Assembly: GCA_015233465.1 (NCBI GenBank) | Contig: JADFXP010000001.1 | Location: 15,186-79,185 of the forward strand | Reading direction: 5' to 3' | DNA: 64,000 nucleotides | Origin: Candidatus Magnetominusculus dajiuhuensis | GTDB taxonomy: Bacteria > Nitrospirota > Thermodesulfovibrionia > Thermodesulfovibrionales > Magnetobacteriaceae | Shown here: piece after piece, positions 44,710 to 52,892 of the stretch | Numbering within the stretch: position 1 is the first letter of the stretch | Layout: each line of letters begins with the position of its first letter | Position numbers and translations under genes: made by a program | The notes under the pieces: model-generated | Seen by the model: only the letters and a program-made list of their open reading frames with translations | What the model was told of the DNA's origin: nothing | Database searches by the model: none

Positions 44710-44785
44710 GTGTGCCTGAAAATTTGTTACGGGTTTAAGGCACGTAACTTGAACCTTTAACTAAATCTATCAATCACTTTGTGCG

Positions 44786-44814
44786 GGAGCAGGTGTCCCA
44801 AAGGGCACCTGCTT
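44786..44814. repeat. Palindromic repeat C, GGAGCAGGTG type
   Basis: GGAGCAGGTG-tcccaaa-gGGCACCTGCTTC hairpin after the stop of the 43177 gene. A close relative lies at 63909-63941. It may be a terminator. Confidence 0.65.
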
Positions 44815-44912
44815 CTTAATGTTTAAACATTTAGGATATTTTAATCTTTTAAGCCAGATCTTTTAAATATTAAGAAACATTAAACTTTAAATGTTGAAAT
44901 ATTTAGGAGCAA

Positions 44913-45246
44913 GTCACAGACTTGCTCCCGCGTCAGGGTCAGAGACCCTGTCAATTGTGACGCCTGCTCTCGCACGAAGCATCAAAGAACTTGTAGGGGT
45001 AACCCTTTGGGCAGGCACAAGGCCTGCCCCTATGAAACCCATAAGATTAAGTATCCCTTTTTTATCTTGGACAGGCGTGGTCACAGACTTGCTCCCGTGT
45101 CAGGCTTGGAAACCCTATCCCTTTTGGTCTGCTCTTGCATGAAGTACCAGTGAGAAAATTAAACACTAGTAGGGGGTAACCCTCTGGGCAGGTACCTACG
45201 AAACCCACATGATTAATTCTCACTTTTTTTATCTTGGACAGATATG
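44913..45246. repeat. Two degenerate 167-bp tandem copies of a palindrome-rich block
   Basis: GTCACAGACTTGCTCCCG occurs at 44913 and again at 45080; ATCTTGGACAG occurs at 45064 and 45231. Both shifts are exactly 167 bp, so the block 44913-45079 is repeated as 45080-45246 with substitutions. The first copy holds intact hairpins: GGAGCAAGTC-ACA-GACTTGCTCC at 44906-44928, CAGGGTC-AGA-GACCCTG at 44934, and GGGCAGGC-acaag-GCCTGCCC at 45009. The second has decayed. The 44710-45411 gap otherwise holds no gene. Confidence 0.75.
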
Positions 45247-45310
45247 GTTACGTTCCTTGAACCCGCAATTAGAGTAGATTATCATTTGTTCAGGGTTAGA
45301 TTGTTTTTAT

Positions 45311-45375
45311 AATGGGTTCAAAGGGGCGAGTCCCTTTGCGGGAGATTGAGGGCAGAGCTCTCATGCTTTAAAGTT
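45311..45375. repeat. Modular palindromic repeat A, copy 10
   Basis: AATGGGTTCAAAGGGGCGAG and GAGGGCAGAGCTCTC modules, located after the 3' end of the universal stress gene (minus strand). Confidence 0.72.
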
Positions 45376-45411
45376 ACTTATTCAGTGTCTACCTTAACTA
45401 ATTATTCTCTG

Positions 45412-45900
45412 TTAATCAATTACCCAAACTGCGCAATTTTTTTTGCATATATTGATTATTCGTTTAGTAGTACTTCCAAATAATATCTCTTCTTCTCTTT
45501 TCAAATCACGATTTCCTATCACCAATATACAAAAATTATTCTCTCGTTGAAAATCTAATATTCTTTGGGCTGTTGAACTAAATGGTTCAATAATTATCTG
45601 CGAAGATATTGCTGATTCTAAAAAACCTGCACTCATCAAAATACCCTTATAACTTTCAAGCATTATCTCTACATCAACATGCTTATTCTTAGCCCATTCC
45701 ACTGCCTCATCGCCCGGAAACAAATCTACTGGTATTCGCGTAAAATTTACCAAGCTTATGCTATAACCAGCTTGTCCTCCAAGCAGATCTGCCACAAACA
45801 TCACTGCCCTCTTTGAACTGTCTGCATCATCTGCAACAATTAATATTCTTTTTTGAGGCAGTAAATCTATCAGTTTTTCATTATTATCGCTGCAAATCAA
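45412..45900 (-). CDS. Universal stress protein (UspA family)
   Basis: A 162-aa cytoplasmic protein. It opens RILIVADDADSSKRAV and has the nucleotide-binding end LVIGNRDLKREEEILFGSTTKRII, the G-x2-G-x9-G-(S/T) form in which the first Gly-x2-Gly is altered (GNRD), so ATP binding is uncertain. It overlaps the kinase-like gene by 17 bases and closes a comM, kinase, usp operon. Confidence 0.85.
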   Translation of the reverse strand: MICSDNNEKLIDLLPQKRILIVADDADSSKRAVMFVADLLGGQAGYSISLVNFTRIPVDLFPGDEAVEWAKNKHVDVEIMLESYKGILMSAGFLESAISSQIIIEPFSSTAQRILDFQRENNFCILVIGNRDLKREEEILFGSTTKRIINICKKNCAVWVID

Positions 45901-46861
45901 TGAGCACCTCCTTCAAGGCATGTACTATCTGTCCAGTACTATCATAAAAATCATCATGACCAATTGAAACATGTAATATAATATTATTTAACTTTTCTGA
46001 AATATATGGATATATCTTCCTCAAATTAACTATTCTACCCTTAACAAATACATTTAGATCTTCTTCATATAAATCTAATTTCTTTACTTTCTCATGCGGT
46101 AACAATTCAGCCAGATTATGTAAGGTAACATTTCCGCGTCCTACTAAATATACCAAAACATCCAGGATTCCAAATAAATCAAATCCAAAATGACTCTCTC
46201 CGTGCATCATATAACTGTAATCAAAGTCTATCCATTTATTAATACCGCTCTCATTTTCTTTAAAAATATGATCTACCCTAATATCGCCATGTACCTCTCC
46301 ATGACTATGCAAAAAACCCATTGCCCTAATTAATTCTATAAACTCATTTAATATCCTCGGCAGATGATTATAATAATAATCCTCATGATCAACTCCATAC
46401 TGCGGAATTATTTCGTGCCACGATTTACCAACTATAAAATCAACAACCCTTATTATATTCCCTGAGTCATCTGTCATAGTGATACCTTGCATAAAATTTG
46501 GATGGCCTTTAACCTTACTTAATATCCGACCCTCTTTTCTTGGACTTCTAGCAAAATCTATACTTAAGTTTCCTATCTTTAGATTGAAATTCTCATGATA
46601 AACCATCTTAATAATCTTTAACTCTCCACTCTCCAAATCAATGGCGCGTCTGACCCAATATTTATCCTGTTCGCCAATGCCAAAGCGTCCTTCCTTGCAG
46701 CAATTTCTGATAAAATACGGCTTGTCCTCCAAAATTAATACATCATCATAATCCAGATGAAAAAATTCAGTCGTATTATAAATAATCCTCAATTTCTTAG
46801 GTACTTTAGTTAAATCTACTGCCTTTATAATCAGCTCTTTTATGTCTTTTTCGCTATACAT
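45884..46861 (-). CDS. Protein-kinase-like (RIO/APH-type) phosphotransferase
   Basis: A 325-aa protein of the protein-kinase-like fold. The catalytic loop is HGEVHGDIRVDHIF (Asp in HGD, with His replacing the usual Asn) and the metal-binding motif is WIDFDYSY in the DFG position. The N-terminal lobe has a glycine-poor loop. About 50 residues after the DFD, an FGFDLFGILDVLVYLVGRG helix follows. The substrate is unknown. It lies between comM and a universal stress gene, with 6 bases and a 17-base overlap, so it is part of one operon. Confidence 0.75.
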   Translation of the reverse strand: MYSEKDIKELIIKAVDLTKVPKKLRIIYNTTEFFHLDYDDVLILEDKPYFIRNCCKEGRFGIGEQDKYWVRRAIDLESGELKIIKMVYHENFNLKIGNLSIDFARSPRKEGRILSKVKGHPNFMQGITMTDDSGNIIRVVDFIVGKSWHEIIPQYGVDHEDYYYNHLPRILNEFIELIRAMGFLHSHGEVHGDIRVDHIFKENESGINKWIDFDYSYMMHGESHFGFDLFGILDVLVYLVGRGNVTLHNLAELLPHEKVKKLDLYEEDLNVFVKGRIVNLRKIYPYISEKLNNIILHVSIGHDDFYDSTGQIVHALKEVLIDLQR

Positions 46862-46867
46862 TATCTA

Positions 46868-48400
46868 TCAGTTAACCCCTCTGTCAAGTGATCTATATTG
46901 AATTGCCTCTGAGATATGAGCTGGTTTAATGTTCTCTGAACCATCAATATCAGCAATAGTCCTTGAGACCTTTAATATTCGCGTATAAGCCCTTGCTGAA
47001 AGATTCAACCGCTCCATTGCTATATCTATTAACCCCTGCGCATCAGCAGACAATGAGCAATGTTTTTTAATCAAAGCAGCGCTCATTTGACCATTAGCGT
47101 AGATTTTATTATTCTTAAATCTATCCACTTGTCGCTCTCTTGCAGATATTACCTTACTGCGTATAATCTCAGAGCGCTCTCCGCAATAATCCGATGATAA
47201 ATCCTTATACGGCACTGCTGGGACTTCAATCTGAATATCCATTCTATCAAGCAGCGGCCCTGATATTCTACTTCTATATCTTTGTACCTGAAATGCTGAA
47301 CATGTACAGTTATGCTTATCATCTCCCAGAAACCCGCAAGGGCATGGATTCATTGATGCTATCAACATAAAAGCCGCTGGATAGGTTAATGTTGCAGCTG
47401 TCCTTGAAACCGTTACCTCATTATCCTCAAGCGGCTGTCTTAAAACCTCAAGTACATTTCTCTTAAACTCTGGGAGCTCATCTAAAAATAAAACTCCATT
47501 ATGCGCAAGTGATACCTCGCCAGGTTTAGGAGTCTGACCGCCTCCAATCATTGCCACATCTGAAATTGTATGATGCGGGCTGCGAAACGGCCTGCGCGCT
47601 GATAATGAAGAACCGTTTCTTGTTAGTCCTGCAACACTTAATATCTTTGTTGTTTCTATTGCCTCATGAAATGACATCATTGGCATTATTGAAGGAATCC
47701 GCCGTGCAAGCATGGTTTTTCCAGATCCCGGTGGACCTATCATTAAAATATTATGCGCTCCAGCAACTGCAACCTCAAGGGCACGCTTTACATGCTCCTG
47801 CCCCTTGACCTCATTAAAATCCTCTTCATAAACACTATTTTTATCCATCAGAGTTTTAATATCTACAACTAATGGCTCTGGTTTTTCCTCATCCTTAAAA
47901 AAATTAATTATATCGCCAATATTGCGCATCCTATATACAGATATTCCAGATACTACCGCAGCCTCTTCTCCATTATCATATGGCAAAATTATGCCAGCAA
48001 GTCCAGTATCCCTCGCTGCTATTGCCATAGGAAGCGTCCCTCTTACCGGACGAAGCCCGCCGTCAAGTGATAATTCGCCTATCAATATGTAATCATTAAG
48101 CTCTTTTGATGCAATAACGCCTTCTGAGGCTAAGATACCAATAGCTATTGGAAGATCAAATGCTGCGCCCTCTTTTTTTATATCCGCAGGGGCAAGGTTT
48201 ATCGTTATCTGCTTTAATGGAAAACTGAAACCAATATTTTTAAGAGCTGCGCGTACCCTGTCCTTGCTCTCCTTTACCGCAGTATCAGGTAAGCCTACTA
48301 TCGAAAAATGAGGCAGTCCCTTAGAGACTATATCTACCTCTACCTCTATACGATGCGCGTTTACGCCTAAAACCGCTGCGCTTATTACCTTAGATAACAT
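46868..48400 (-). CDS. comM: YifB/ComM family Mg-chelatase-like AAA+ ATPase
   Basis: A 510-aa protein; the ComM class is a helicase that drives branch migration in natural transformation. The N-terminal Lon-like domain reads VEVDIVSKGLPHFSIVGLPD, followed by an AAA+ core with GPPGSGKTMLARR, the Mg-chelatase block RPFRSPHHTISD, Walker B GVLFLDELPEF and a four-cysteine zinc loop (CPCGFLGDDKHNCTC). The C-terminal domain is the Mg-chelatase lid with LSARAYTRILKVSRTIAD. At 510 aa it has normal length. Confidence 0.93.
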   Translation of the reverse strand: MLSKVISAAVLGVNAHRIEVEVDIVSKGLPHFSIVGLPDTAVKESKDRVRAALKNIGFSFPLKQITINLAPADIKKEGAAFDLPIAIGILASEGVIASKELNDYILIGELSLDGGLRPVRGTLPMAIAARDTGLAGIILPYDNGEEAAVVSGISVYRMRNIGDIINFFKDEEKPEPLVVDIKTLMDKNSVYEEDFNEVKGQEHVKRALEVAVAGAHNILMIGPPGSGKTMLARRIPSIMPMMSFHEAIETTKILSVAGLTRNGSSLSARRPFRSPHHTISDVAMIGGGQTPKPGEVSLAHNGVLFLDELPEFKRNVLEVLRQPLEDNEVTVSRTAATLTYPAAFMLIASMNPCPCGFLGDDKHNCTCSAFQVQRYRSRISGPLLDRMDIQIEVPAVPYKDLSSDYCGERSEIIRSKVISARERQVDRFKNNKIYANGQMSAALIKKHCSLSADAQGLIDIAMERLNLSARAYTRILKVSRTIADIDGSENIKPAHISEAIQYRSLDRGVN

Positions 48401-48408
48401 CTATAACC

Positions 48409-48487
48409 CTTTTAAGGGTTTTATAACGGGGTCTTCGACCCCTGCCCTTAAAAATCCCGCAAGGGAACTCGTTCCCTTGACCCTTTA
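48409..48487. repeat. Modular palindromic repeat A, copy 11
   Basis: AACCCTTTTAAGGGTT, GGGGTCTTCGACCCC and GGGAACTCGTTCCC modules, upstream of comM on the minus strand. Confidence 0.75.
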
Positions 48488-48573
48488 AATTCCTTATTAC
48501 TCTTATCAGCCCAAGCCTTCTTTCATTCCTCTTTCCTGCCATTCATCTGTTAATTCTTTTCATCAATGTGATA

Positions 48574-48605
48574 AAACCTCCCCACTACTAACTATGGGGA
48601 GGTTT
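48574..48605 (-). terminator. Rho-independent terminator of the pspA operon
   Basis: AAACCTCCCCA and TGGGGAGGTTT form an 11-bp stem with a 10-base loop. On the minus strand TTTTAT ends it; on the plus strand TTTATTTTT follows, so it can work both ways. Confidence 0.8.
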
Positions 48606-48658
48606 ATTTTTAATTATGACTCTTTATAAGCTACAAACAAATTCCAAGATTACTTTTT

Positions 48659-49363
48659 TCATTTGTTAATACCCATCTTTGCCTTTAGAGCCGCAAGAGA
48701 TTCTGAGACATCTGGCTTCTTCTCTAATGCCTTGTCAATTTCAGCATCTACACTCTTTGGAGTTTCAGCCATCTCACCATATGCCGTGGCTAATGATTCC
48801 TCTTCTGCTACCTTTTGCTTCATCTTTTCAAGCATCGCTATTGTGCCTGATGAATCCATGCTTGAGAGCTGCTGATTTATCTTTTTGGTTGAGATTGCAG
48901 TCTTTTCCCTTGCCTTTAAGGTTATTAGCTCATTTTCATAACTGCTAATGGTTGACTTTAACTTTGTAACATTGGCTTGTAACTTGTCTGCCATCTGCTG
49001 CTCATTTTGATATTCAGATAATACAGAATTTGAACGGTCTTCACATTCCTTTTTACGTAACAATGCTTCTTCTGCAAGCCGTTCTGCCTCTGCTTGAGTA
49101 AGAGAACCTTCTTGGGCTTTTTGAAGTAAAAGCATTGCCTTACGCTCATAATCAGCAGCCATTGCCTTTTGTTCATCACCTTCTTTTTTAAGCCTTATTG
49201 CAGATGCTTTTACCTCTGCAAGGGATCTCATCGCTGATTCAAGGTCATTTTTTAAATCTCTGATACCCTGCTCTGTCATCTTTATTGGGTCTTCAAGTTT
49301 ATCTACTAGAGTGTTTGCCTCTGATTGTCCAAGTTTAAATAAACGCTCAAAAATTCCTGCCAT
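48659..49363 (-). CDS. PspA/IM30 family envelope-stress protein
   Basis: A 234-aa protein, nearly all coiled coil. It starts MAGIFERLFKLGQSEANTLVDKLEDPIKM, with the N-terminal amphipathic helix and the PspA signature, and continues in long helices up to residue 190. PspA/IM30 proteins form ESCRT-III-like rods on the inner membrane and protect proton motive force. It follows a YbjN-like gene by 2 bases and is not linked here to pspBC or pspF, so regulation differs from the E. coli system. Confidence 0.92.
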   Translation of the reverse strand: MAGIFERLFKLGQSEANTLVDKLEDPIKMTEQGIRDLKNDLESAMRSLAEVKASAIRLKKEGDEQKAMAADYERKAMLLLQKAQEGSLTQAEAERLAEEALLRKKECEDRSNSVLSEYQNEQQMADKLQANVTKLKSTISSYENELITLKAREKTAISTKKINQQLSSMDSSGTIAMLEKMKQKVAEEESLATAYGEMAETPKSVDAEIDKALEKKPDVSESLAALKAKMGINK

Positions 49364-49365
49364 AT

Positions 49366-49767
49366 CTACACCTCCATATTATTAAATCTTATAAGCTCTG
49401 ATGAATTCTCAATTAAAGCAAGGGTCAATGCCCTGATAGATCCATCAAGTTCATTTTTATCCAGATTTTCAAGTTCTAATGTATCTCTAAAAAGTATATA
49501 TTTTGCCTGATCATCAAGCACAAATGCCCCATGTACCAAATGCCTGTTCATCTGAAGAAGACGCTTAAAAAGGTCACCCTGCGTTATAGGTACTTCCATT
49601 ATTATCTGTTCAAATATTAAAATAGGTTCTTCACAATCAATAACCATATTTTTAATGCCTAAATTTTCATCACTTACAACGACAAGTTCCTTTTCCTCGT
49701 CCTCGCTTACTATATGAAGATTTAGCTCCATTAAATAATGCTTAACTTTTTCAAAGTGTCTGCCCAT
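49366..49767 (-). CDS. YbjN-like small protein linked to pspA
   Basis: A 133-aa protein with the alternating strands and helices of the YbjN/Tir-chaperone-like fold: FEKVKHYLMELNLHIVSED, LLQMNRHLVHGAFVLDD and the terminal helix LTLALIENSSELI. No catalytic residues are evident. It is the first gene of a two-gene operon with pspA (2-base gap). Such pairs occur in other genomes, which suggests a partner or regulator of PspA. Family naming is from overall pattern and is moderately sure. Confidence 0.7.
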   Translation of the reverse strand: MGRHFEKVKHYLMELNLHIVSEDEEKELVVVSDENLGIKNMVIDCEEPILIFEQIIMEVPITQGDLFKRLLQMNRHLVHGAFVLDDQAKYILFRDTLELENLDKNELDGSIRALTLALIENSSELIRFNNMEV

Positions 49768-49829
49768 CTGTGACCTCCTTTTATCTTATATCCCATACAG
49801 CTTATCCAAGCGCGATAATAGACGTATAT

Positions 49830-49858
49830 AGTTTAACATTTTAATGAAGTTATGACAA
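49830..49858 (-). promoter_or_regulatory. Candidate sigma-70 promoter of the ybjN-like/pspA operon
   Basis: On the minus strand TTGTCA (49858-49853), 17 bases, TAAACT (49835-49830), 63 bases before the start. No sigma-54 site is seen, unlike the pspA promoter of enteric bacteria. Confidence 0.4.
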
Positions 49859-49902
49859 TGTCTTAAGGGGATTTTATTTAAGGCAAAAAGAAGGAGGAAA
49901 TC

Positions 49903-49921
49903 AAGGGGTCTAAGACCCCTT
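49903..49921. repeat. Single-module hairpin of repeat A
   Basis: AAGGGGTCT-A-AGACCCCTT, one isolated unit of the dispersed family, followed by TTTATTATATT. It lies in the 3' region of the small gene at 49942. Confidence 0.6.
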
Positions 49922-49941
49922 TTATTATATTCAGTAAAATA

Positions 49942-50103
49942 TTAGTATCTTGTTAATTCTTTTTTTATCTCTGCTACTTCCTGTTCATAAGTTTTATCCC
50001 CTTGTTGTATGATTGGTTTTTCAGATTGGATTTTATATGCAGTCATTGACAGCGATAGAGCAAGAGATAAAATCAGCAAGATTAGATATTGTAGTTTTTT
50101 CAT
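49942..50103 (-). CDS. Small exported or membrane peptide (53 aa)
   Basis: Found by direct reading. ATG at 50103 follows an ideal AAAGGAG 6 bases upstream. The product opens MKKLQYLILLILSLALSLSM, a signal peptide or membrane anchor, and continues with a charged helix (QGDKTYEQEVAEIKKELTRY) to the end. No family recognised. The clean start signal, hydrophobic lead and stop make it a likely small envelope protein. Confidence 0.6.
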   Translation of the reverse strand: MKKLQYLILLILSLALSLSMTAYKIQSEKPIIQQGDKTYEQEVAEIKKELTRY

Positions 50104-50133
50104 AATTATCTCCTTTAATTTTATGTAATGGTT

Positions 50134-50167
50134 GTCGTCCCACGACTTACGGGTGTCGTCCCACGAC
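50134..50167. repeat. SRGTTP-type palindromic repeat, two tandem intergenic units
   Basis: GTCGTCCCACGAC at 50134-50146 and 50155-50167, a 21-bp period. The same unit appears in two reading frames nearby. Confidence 0.85.
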
Positions 50168-50211
50168 TATTAAAATTATCGGAATAATTGAGGTATAACT
50201 TAAATTATTAA

Positions 50212-50640
50212 TCAGAAATAATCTCTGCCCTTTAAGATTTCATTTTTTTCAATGATATATTTATCGTTAATCATTTCACCTTTGAGACGAATTGGAAAGC
50301 AGCTTGCAATGCCAGAATCAAGAGAACTAAATGGATACCCAACTTCACATATTCTGCATATCAATTGGTTTTTTTCTACTCTAAAGCCTTTCTTAGAGGT
50401 ATAGCACTTTGAACAAGCGTTAAAATATGAACTAATATTGCCATTGAACTTGATTACAAAAAAACTAATGTGTGCCATTTCATTACCTTCAGTTATCTTA
50501 AAAAAAATAGGAGTTCCTTCAGATAAATCAGACTGTTGTATTTCAAACCTTCCGTCTTTAAAACTGGCTTCAGTTAAGGAGGGATAATTTGTACATCCAG
50601 TATAAAGCAGTAATATTAAACAACAATATATTATTTTCAT
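50212..50640 (-). CDS. Lipoprotein with DUF2318-like Cys-rich domain
   Basis: A 142-aa protein. A short signal peptide ends in the lipobox LYTGC (Cys16), so it is expected to be membrane-anchored. The C-terminal half has two CxxC pairs in FNACSKCYTSKKGF and QLICRICEVGYPF followed by ASCFPIRL, the layout of DUF2318 domains (ACxxCY..KGY ... CxxC.....N.IG..GGC.PIPL), which are found with iron uptake and membrane Fe-S proteins. The function is not established. ATG 50640 lies in a small reverse-strand cluster. Confidence 0.75.
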   Translation of the reverse strand: MKIIYCCLILLLYTGCTNYPSLTEASFKDGRFEIQQSDLSEGTPIFFKITEGNEMAHISFFVIKFNGNISSYFNACSKCYTSKKGFRVEKNQLICRICEVGYPFSSLDSGIASCFPIRLKGEMINDKYIIEKNEILKGRDYF

Positions 50641-50706
50641 AATTTAAGACTTATGAGTTAAAAGATAAAAAGTTTTTTAAATCTGAAACTACAAATATAG
50701 AATTAT

Positions 50707-51018
50707 TTAAACCTGAGGCGGATGTTCGATAATGAAATCTATTATATACTTGTTATTTTTTATATCACTCTGTATTAATTTAGTAATAGGATGATTTTCT
50801 CTTTGATAAAATAATCCGCCAGATATTGCTAAAATATCCAATACATTAACAGCCGCAGAGTTTGTATGATGACAAACATCAATCATTATTATATATTTAT
50901 CAGGTGTCATTCCACGACTTGCTGGTGTCATCCCACGACTTACGGGTGTCGTCCCACGACTAGATATCGTGATGATTATAAATAAAATTAGGATTAAAGC
51001 CATTATTTTAGATTTCAT
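50707..51018 (-). CDS. Hypothetical exported protein with in-frame SRGTTP repeats
   Basis: A 103-aa ORF. An N-terminal hydrophobic stretch (ALILILFIIITI) is followed by three tandem 7-residue units SRGTTPV, SRGMTPA and SRGMTPD, encoded by the 21-bp palindromic repeat. The rest (KYIIMIDVCHHTNSAA ... IIEHPPQV) has no family I recognise. The repeat units sit just after the signal or anchor segment and keep the frame open. It is probably a real small protein that took up the element; the start at 51018 has no strong ribosome site. Confidence 0.5.
   Translation of the reverse strand: MKSKIMALILILFIIITISSRGTTPVSRGMTPASRGMTPDKYIIMIDVCHHTNSAAVNVLDILAISGGLFYQRENHPITKLIQSDIKNNKYIIDFIIEHPPQV
50906..50960. 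repeat. SRGTTP-type palindromic repeat, three tandem units inside a reading frame
   Basis: Units at 50906-50918, 50927-50939 and 50948-50960, spaced exactly 21 bp. The stem is GTCGT/ACGAC, with GTCAT variants in two units. Confidence 0.85.
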
Positions 51019-51142
51019 GTCATATTAATTATATCATAATTAATATTTTAATTAACAATAAATTTCTATCCCCTTTATAATTAACATATGGTATAATAAA
51101 GGATAAGAAATGTAAAATTTATGCTAATTAATAAAGGAGTAA

Positions 51143-51166
51143 ATGCCAAAGCATCTGCATGAATAA
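51143..51166 (+). other. Seven-codon leader ORF overlapping the TPR gene start
   Basis: ATG 51143 reads MPKHLHE and stops at 51166, past the ATG at 51159 in another frame. AAAGGAG lies 3 bases before this ATG. Coupled translation of the TPR gene is possible; the spacing is shorter than usual. Confidence 0.3.
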
Positions 51167-52892
51167 AAATATGAGATTATCATTTAAGATTTTATCTACA
51201 ATTATTATACTAATAGTAACCCTGACGGCAGAGGTACCTTTATCTTTCGCAAAAACTAGCGAGCTAAATAAAGAAACCGCGCGTTATCATTTTATGTGCG
51301 GCAGCCTATCTGAATTATCAGGTAATTGGGATAAGGCGCAAAAACATTATGAAGCAGCGCTAAAATTTGATCCAGATTCCCCCCATCTGCAGCTTCAAGT
51401 TGCCCTAATATACCTTAGAAATGACAAGGTTAATGAGGCAATCAAGATGTCAGAGAGAGCCGTATCTTTAGACCCTGATTATCTGCCTGCACTAAAGATG
51501 TTAGGTCAGCTTTATGCTACTAAAAACAGGGAAAAAGATACGATCAATATCTATCAAAAGATTATAAAACTTGCTCCAGAGGATATTAATTCATATCTAT
51601 TTCTTGCAAGTATTTATTGGGCAAAAAAAGATTCAGCCTCTGCATTTAAGATAATAAACTCTTATGTTGAAAAATATCCTGATAATTATATGGCGAATTA
51701 TTATCTTGGGCTTTTTTATATGGATTTAAAAGATACTGCTAATGCAGAGAAATCGCTGTTAAAGGCAATAGAATTAAATCCTAAATTCTATGATGCGCTG
51801 CTTAATATTGGCATTATAGAAGAAGGCAAGGGAAATAAAGAGGAAGCGTCAAAATATTTTAAACGCGCAATAGATGAAAGCCCAGACAATCTTAAGGCAA
51901 GAGAAAAACTATCTCATATTTATATTGATAATAAAGACTATGAAAATGCCATAAATGAACTTTTAATAATCAGCAAGGCGCTCCCAGATAATGCTGATAT
52001 TCATATGCGTATTGGGCTTTTGTATATGGAAGCTGATAAGTATGATAAAGCTATCGGCGAATTAAAGATTGTAAAAACCTTAGAGTCTGAAAATATTCTA
52101 TCAAGATACTATCTTTCTCTTATTTATGAATCTGAGAACAAACTGGATGATGCATTAATTGAATTAAAGGAACTGCTTTTCATTGAACCTAATAATATTA
52201 ATGCCTTATTAAGAACTGCATTTGTTTATTCTGAACAAAAAAAATACACTGAGGCTCTTAATTATTATCTTGAGGTATTAAAGCAAAGTCCAGATAAGGC
52301 AGAATATTTTCTATACACTGCAATTACGTATATTTATTTAAAAGAGCCTCTAAAGGCCGTAGAATGTCTTAAGACTGGTATCGCTAAATTTCCAGATAAT
52401 GATGAACTCTATTTTAATATAGCAATAGCATATGATAAAATAAATAAGTTTGATGAAACAGAGGTATTTCTTAAAAAGGCAATCTCTATAAATCCTAAAC
52501 ACTTTGATGCCCTAAATTATTTAGGTTATAGTTATGCAGAAAAAAATATCAAACTTGACGAAGCCCTTGGGCTTATCAAACAAGCTATTGCTATAAAACC
52601 AGACTCACCTTTTATAATAGACAGTCTTGGATGGTGTTATTATAAATTAGGGAAGTATCAAGATGCACTTACAGAACTTAAAAGAGCAGTTGAACTGACT
52701 AATGATTCTGTAATATTTGAACATCTAGGCGATACATACATAAAACTTCACAAAAAAAATGACTCCATCAATGCCTACAAAAAGTCTTTGAAATTCTATA
52801 AAGATGAAGAAGGTCTTGAACAAAGGGTAATGAATAAACTTAAAGAAGTTATGCAAACCAAAAAGTCAATGGACGACCCCCATAAGAAATGA
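51159..52892 (+). CDS. Exported TPR-repeat protein
   Basis: A 577-aa protein with a signal peptide (about residues 5-30, ending LSFA) and then about fifteen TPR units spanning the rest, such as AQKHYEAALKFDPDSPHLQ and AEKSLLKAIELNPKFYDAL. It is expected in the periplasm or attached to a membrane and to act as a scaffold. The exact start is uncertain: ATG 51159 or ATG 51171, as the only ribosome-site-like sequence is 20 or more bases away. It overlaps ispE by 4 bases (ATGA), so the two are one operon. Confidence 0.88.
   Translation: MNKNMRLSFKILSTIIILIVTLTAEVPLSFAKTSELNKETARYHFMCGSLSELSGNWDKAQKHYEAALKFDPDSPHLQLQVALIYLRNDKVNEAIKMSERAVSLDPDYLPALKMLGQLYATKNREKDTINIYQKIIKLAPEDINSYLFLASIYWAKKDSASAFKIINSYVEKYPDNYMANYYLGLFYMDLKDTANAEKSLLKAIELNPKFYDALLNIGIIEEGKGNKEEASKYFKRAIDESPDNLKAREKLSHIYIDNKDYENAINELLIISKALPDNADIHMRIGLLYMEADKYDKAIGELKIVKTLESENILSRYYLSLIYESENKLDDALIELKELLFIEPNNINALLRTAFVYSEQKKYTEALNYYLEVLKQSPDKAEYFLYTAITYIYLKEPLKAVECLKTGIAKFPDNDELYFNIAIAYDKINKFDETEVFLKKAISINPKHFDALNYLGYSYAEKNIKLDEALGLIKQAIAIKPDSPFIIDSLGWCYYKLGKYQDALTELKRAVELTNDSVIFEHLGDTYIKLHKKNDSINAYKKSLKFYKDEEGLEQRVMNKLKEVMQTKKSMDDPHKK

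Noticed and set aside
44891-45142. 83-codon ORF in the repeat block
   Set aside because: It is made of hairpin repeats with no start signal; the second tandem copy does not keep the frame.
44710-45411. CRISPR array
   Set aside because: The repeats here are hairpins in a 167-bp duplication, not short direct repeats with unique spacers; no cas genes are in the window.
49768-49902. Sigma-54 promoter for the pspA operon
   Set aside because: No TGGCA-N-TTGC spacing is present; a sigma-70-like pair fits better.
50134-50960. CRISPR-like or VNTR array
   Set aside because: Only two and three units with 21-bp period and no spacers; better explained as a palindromic element.
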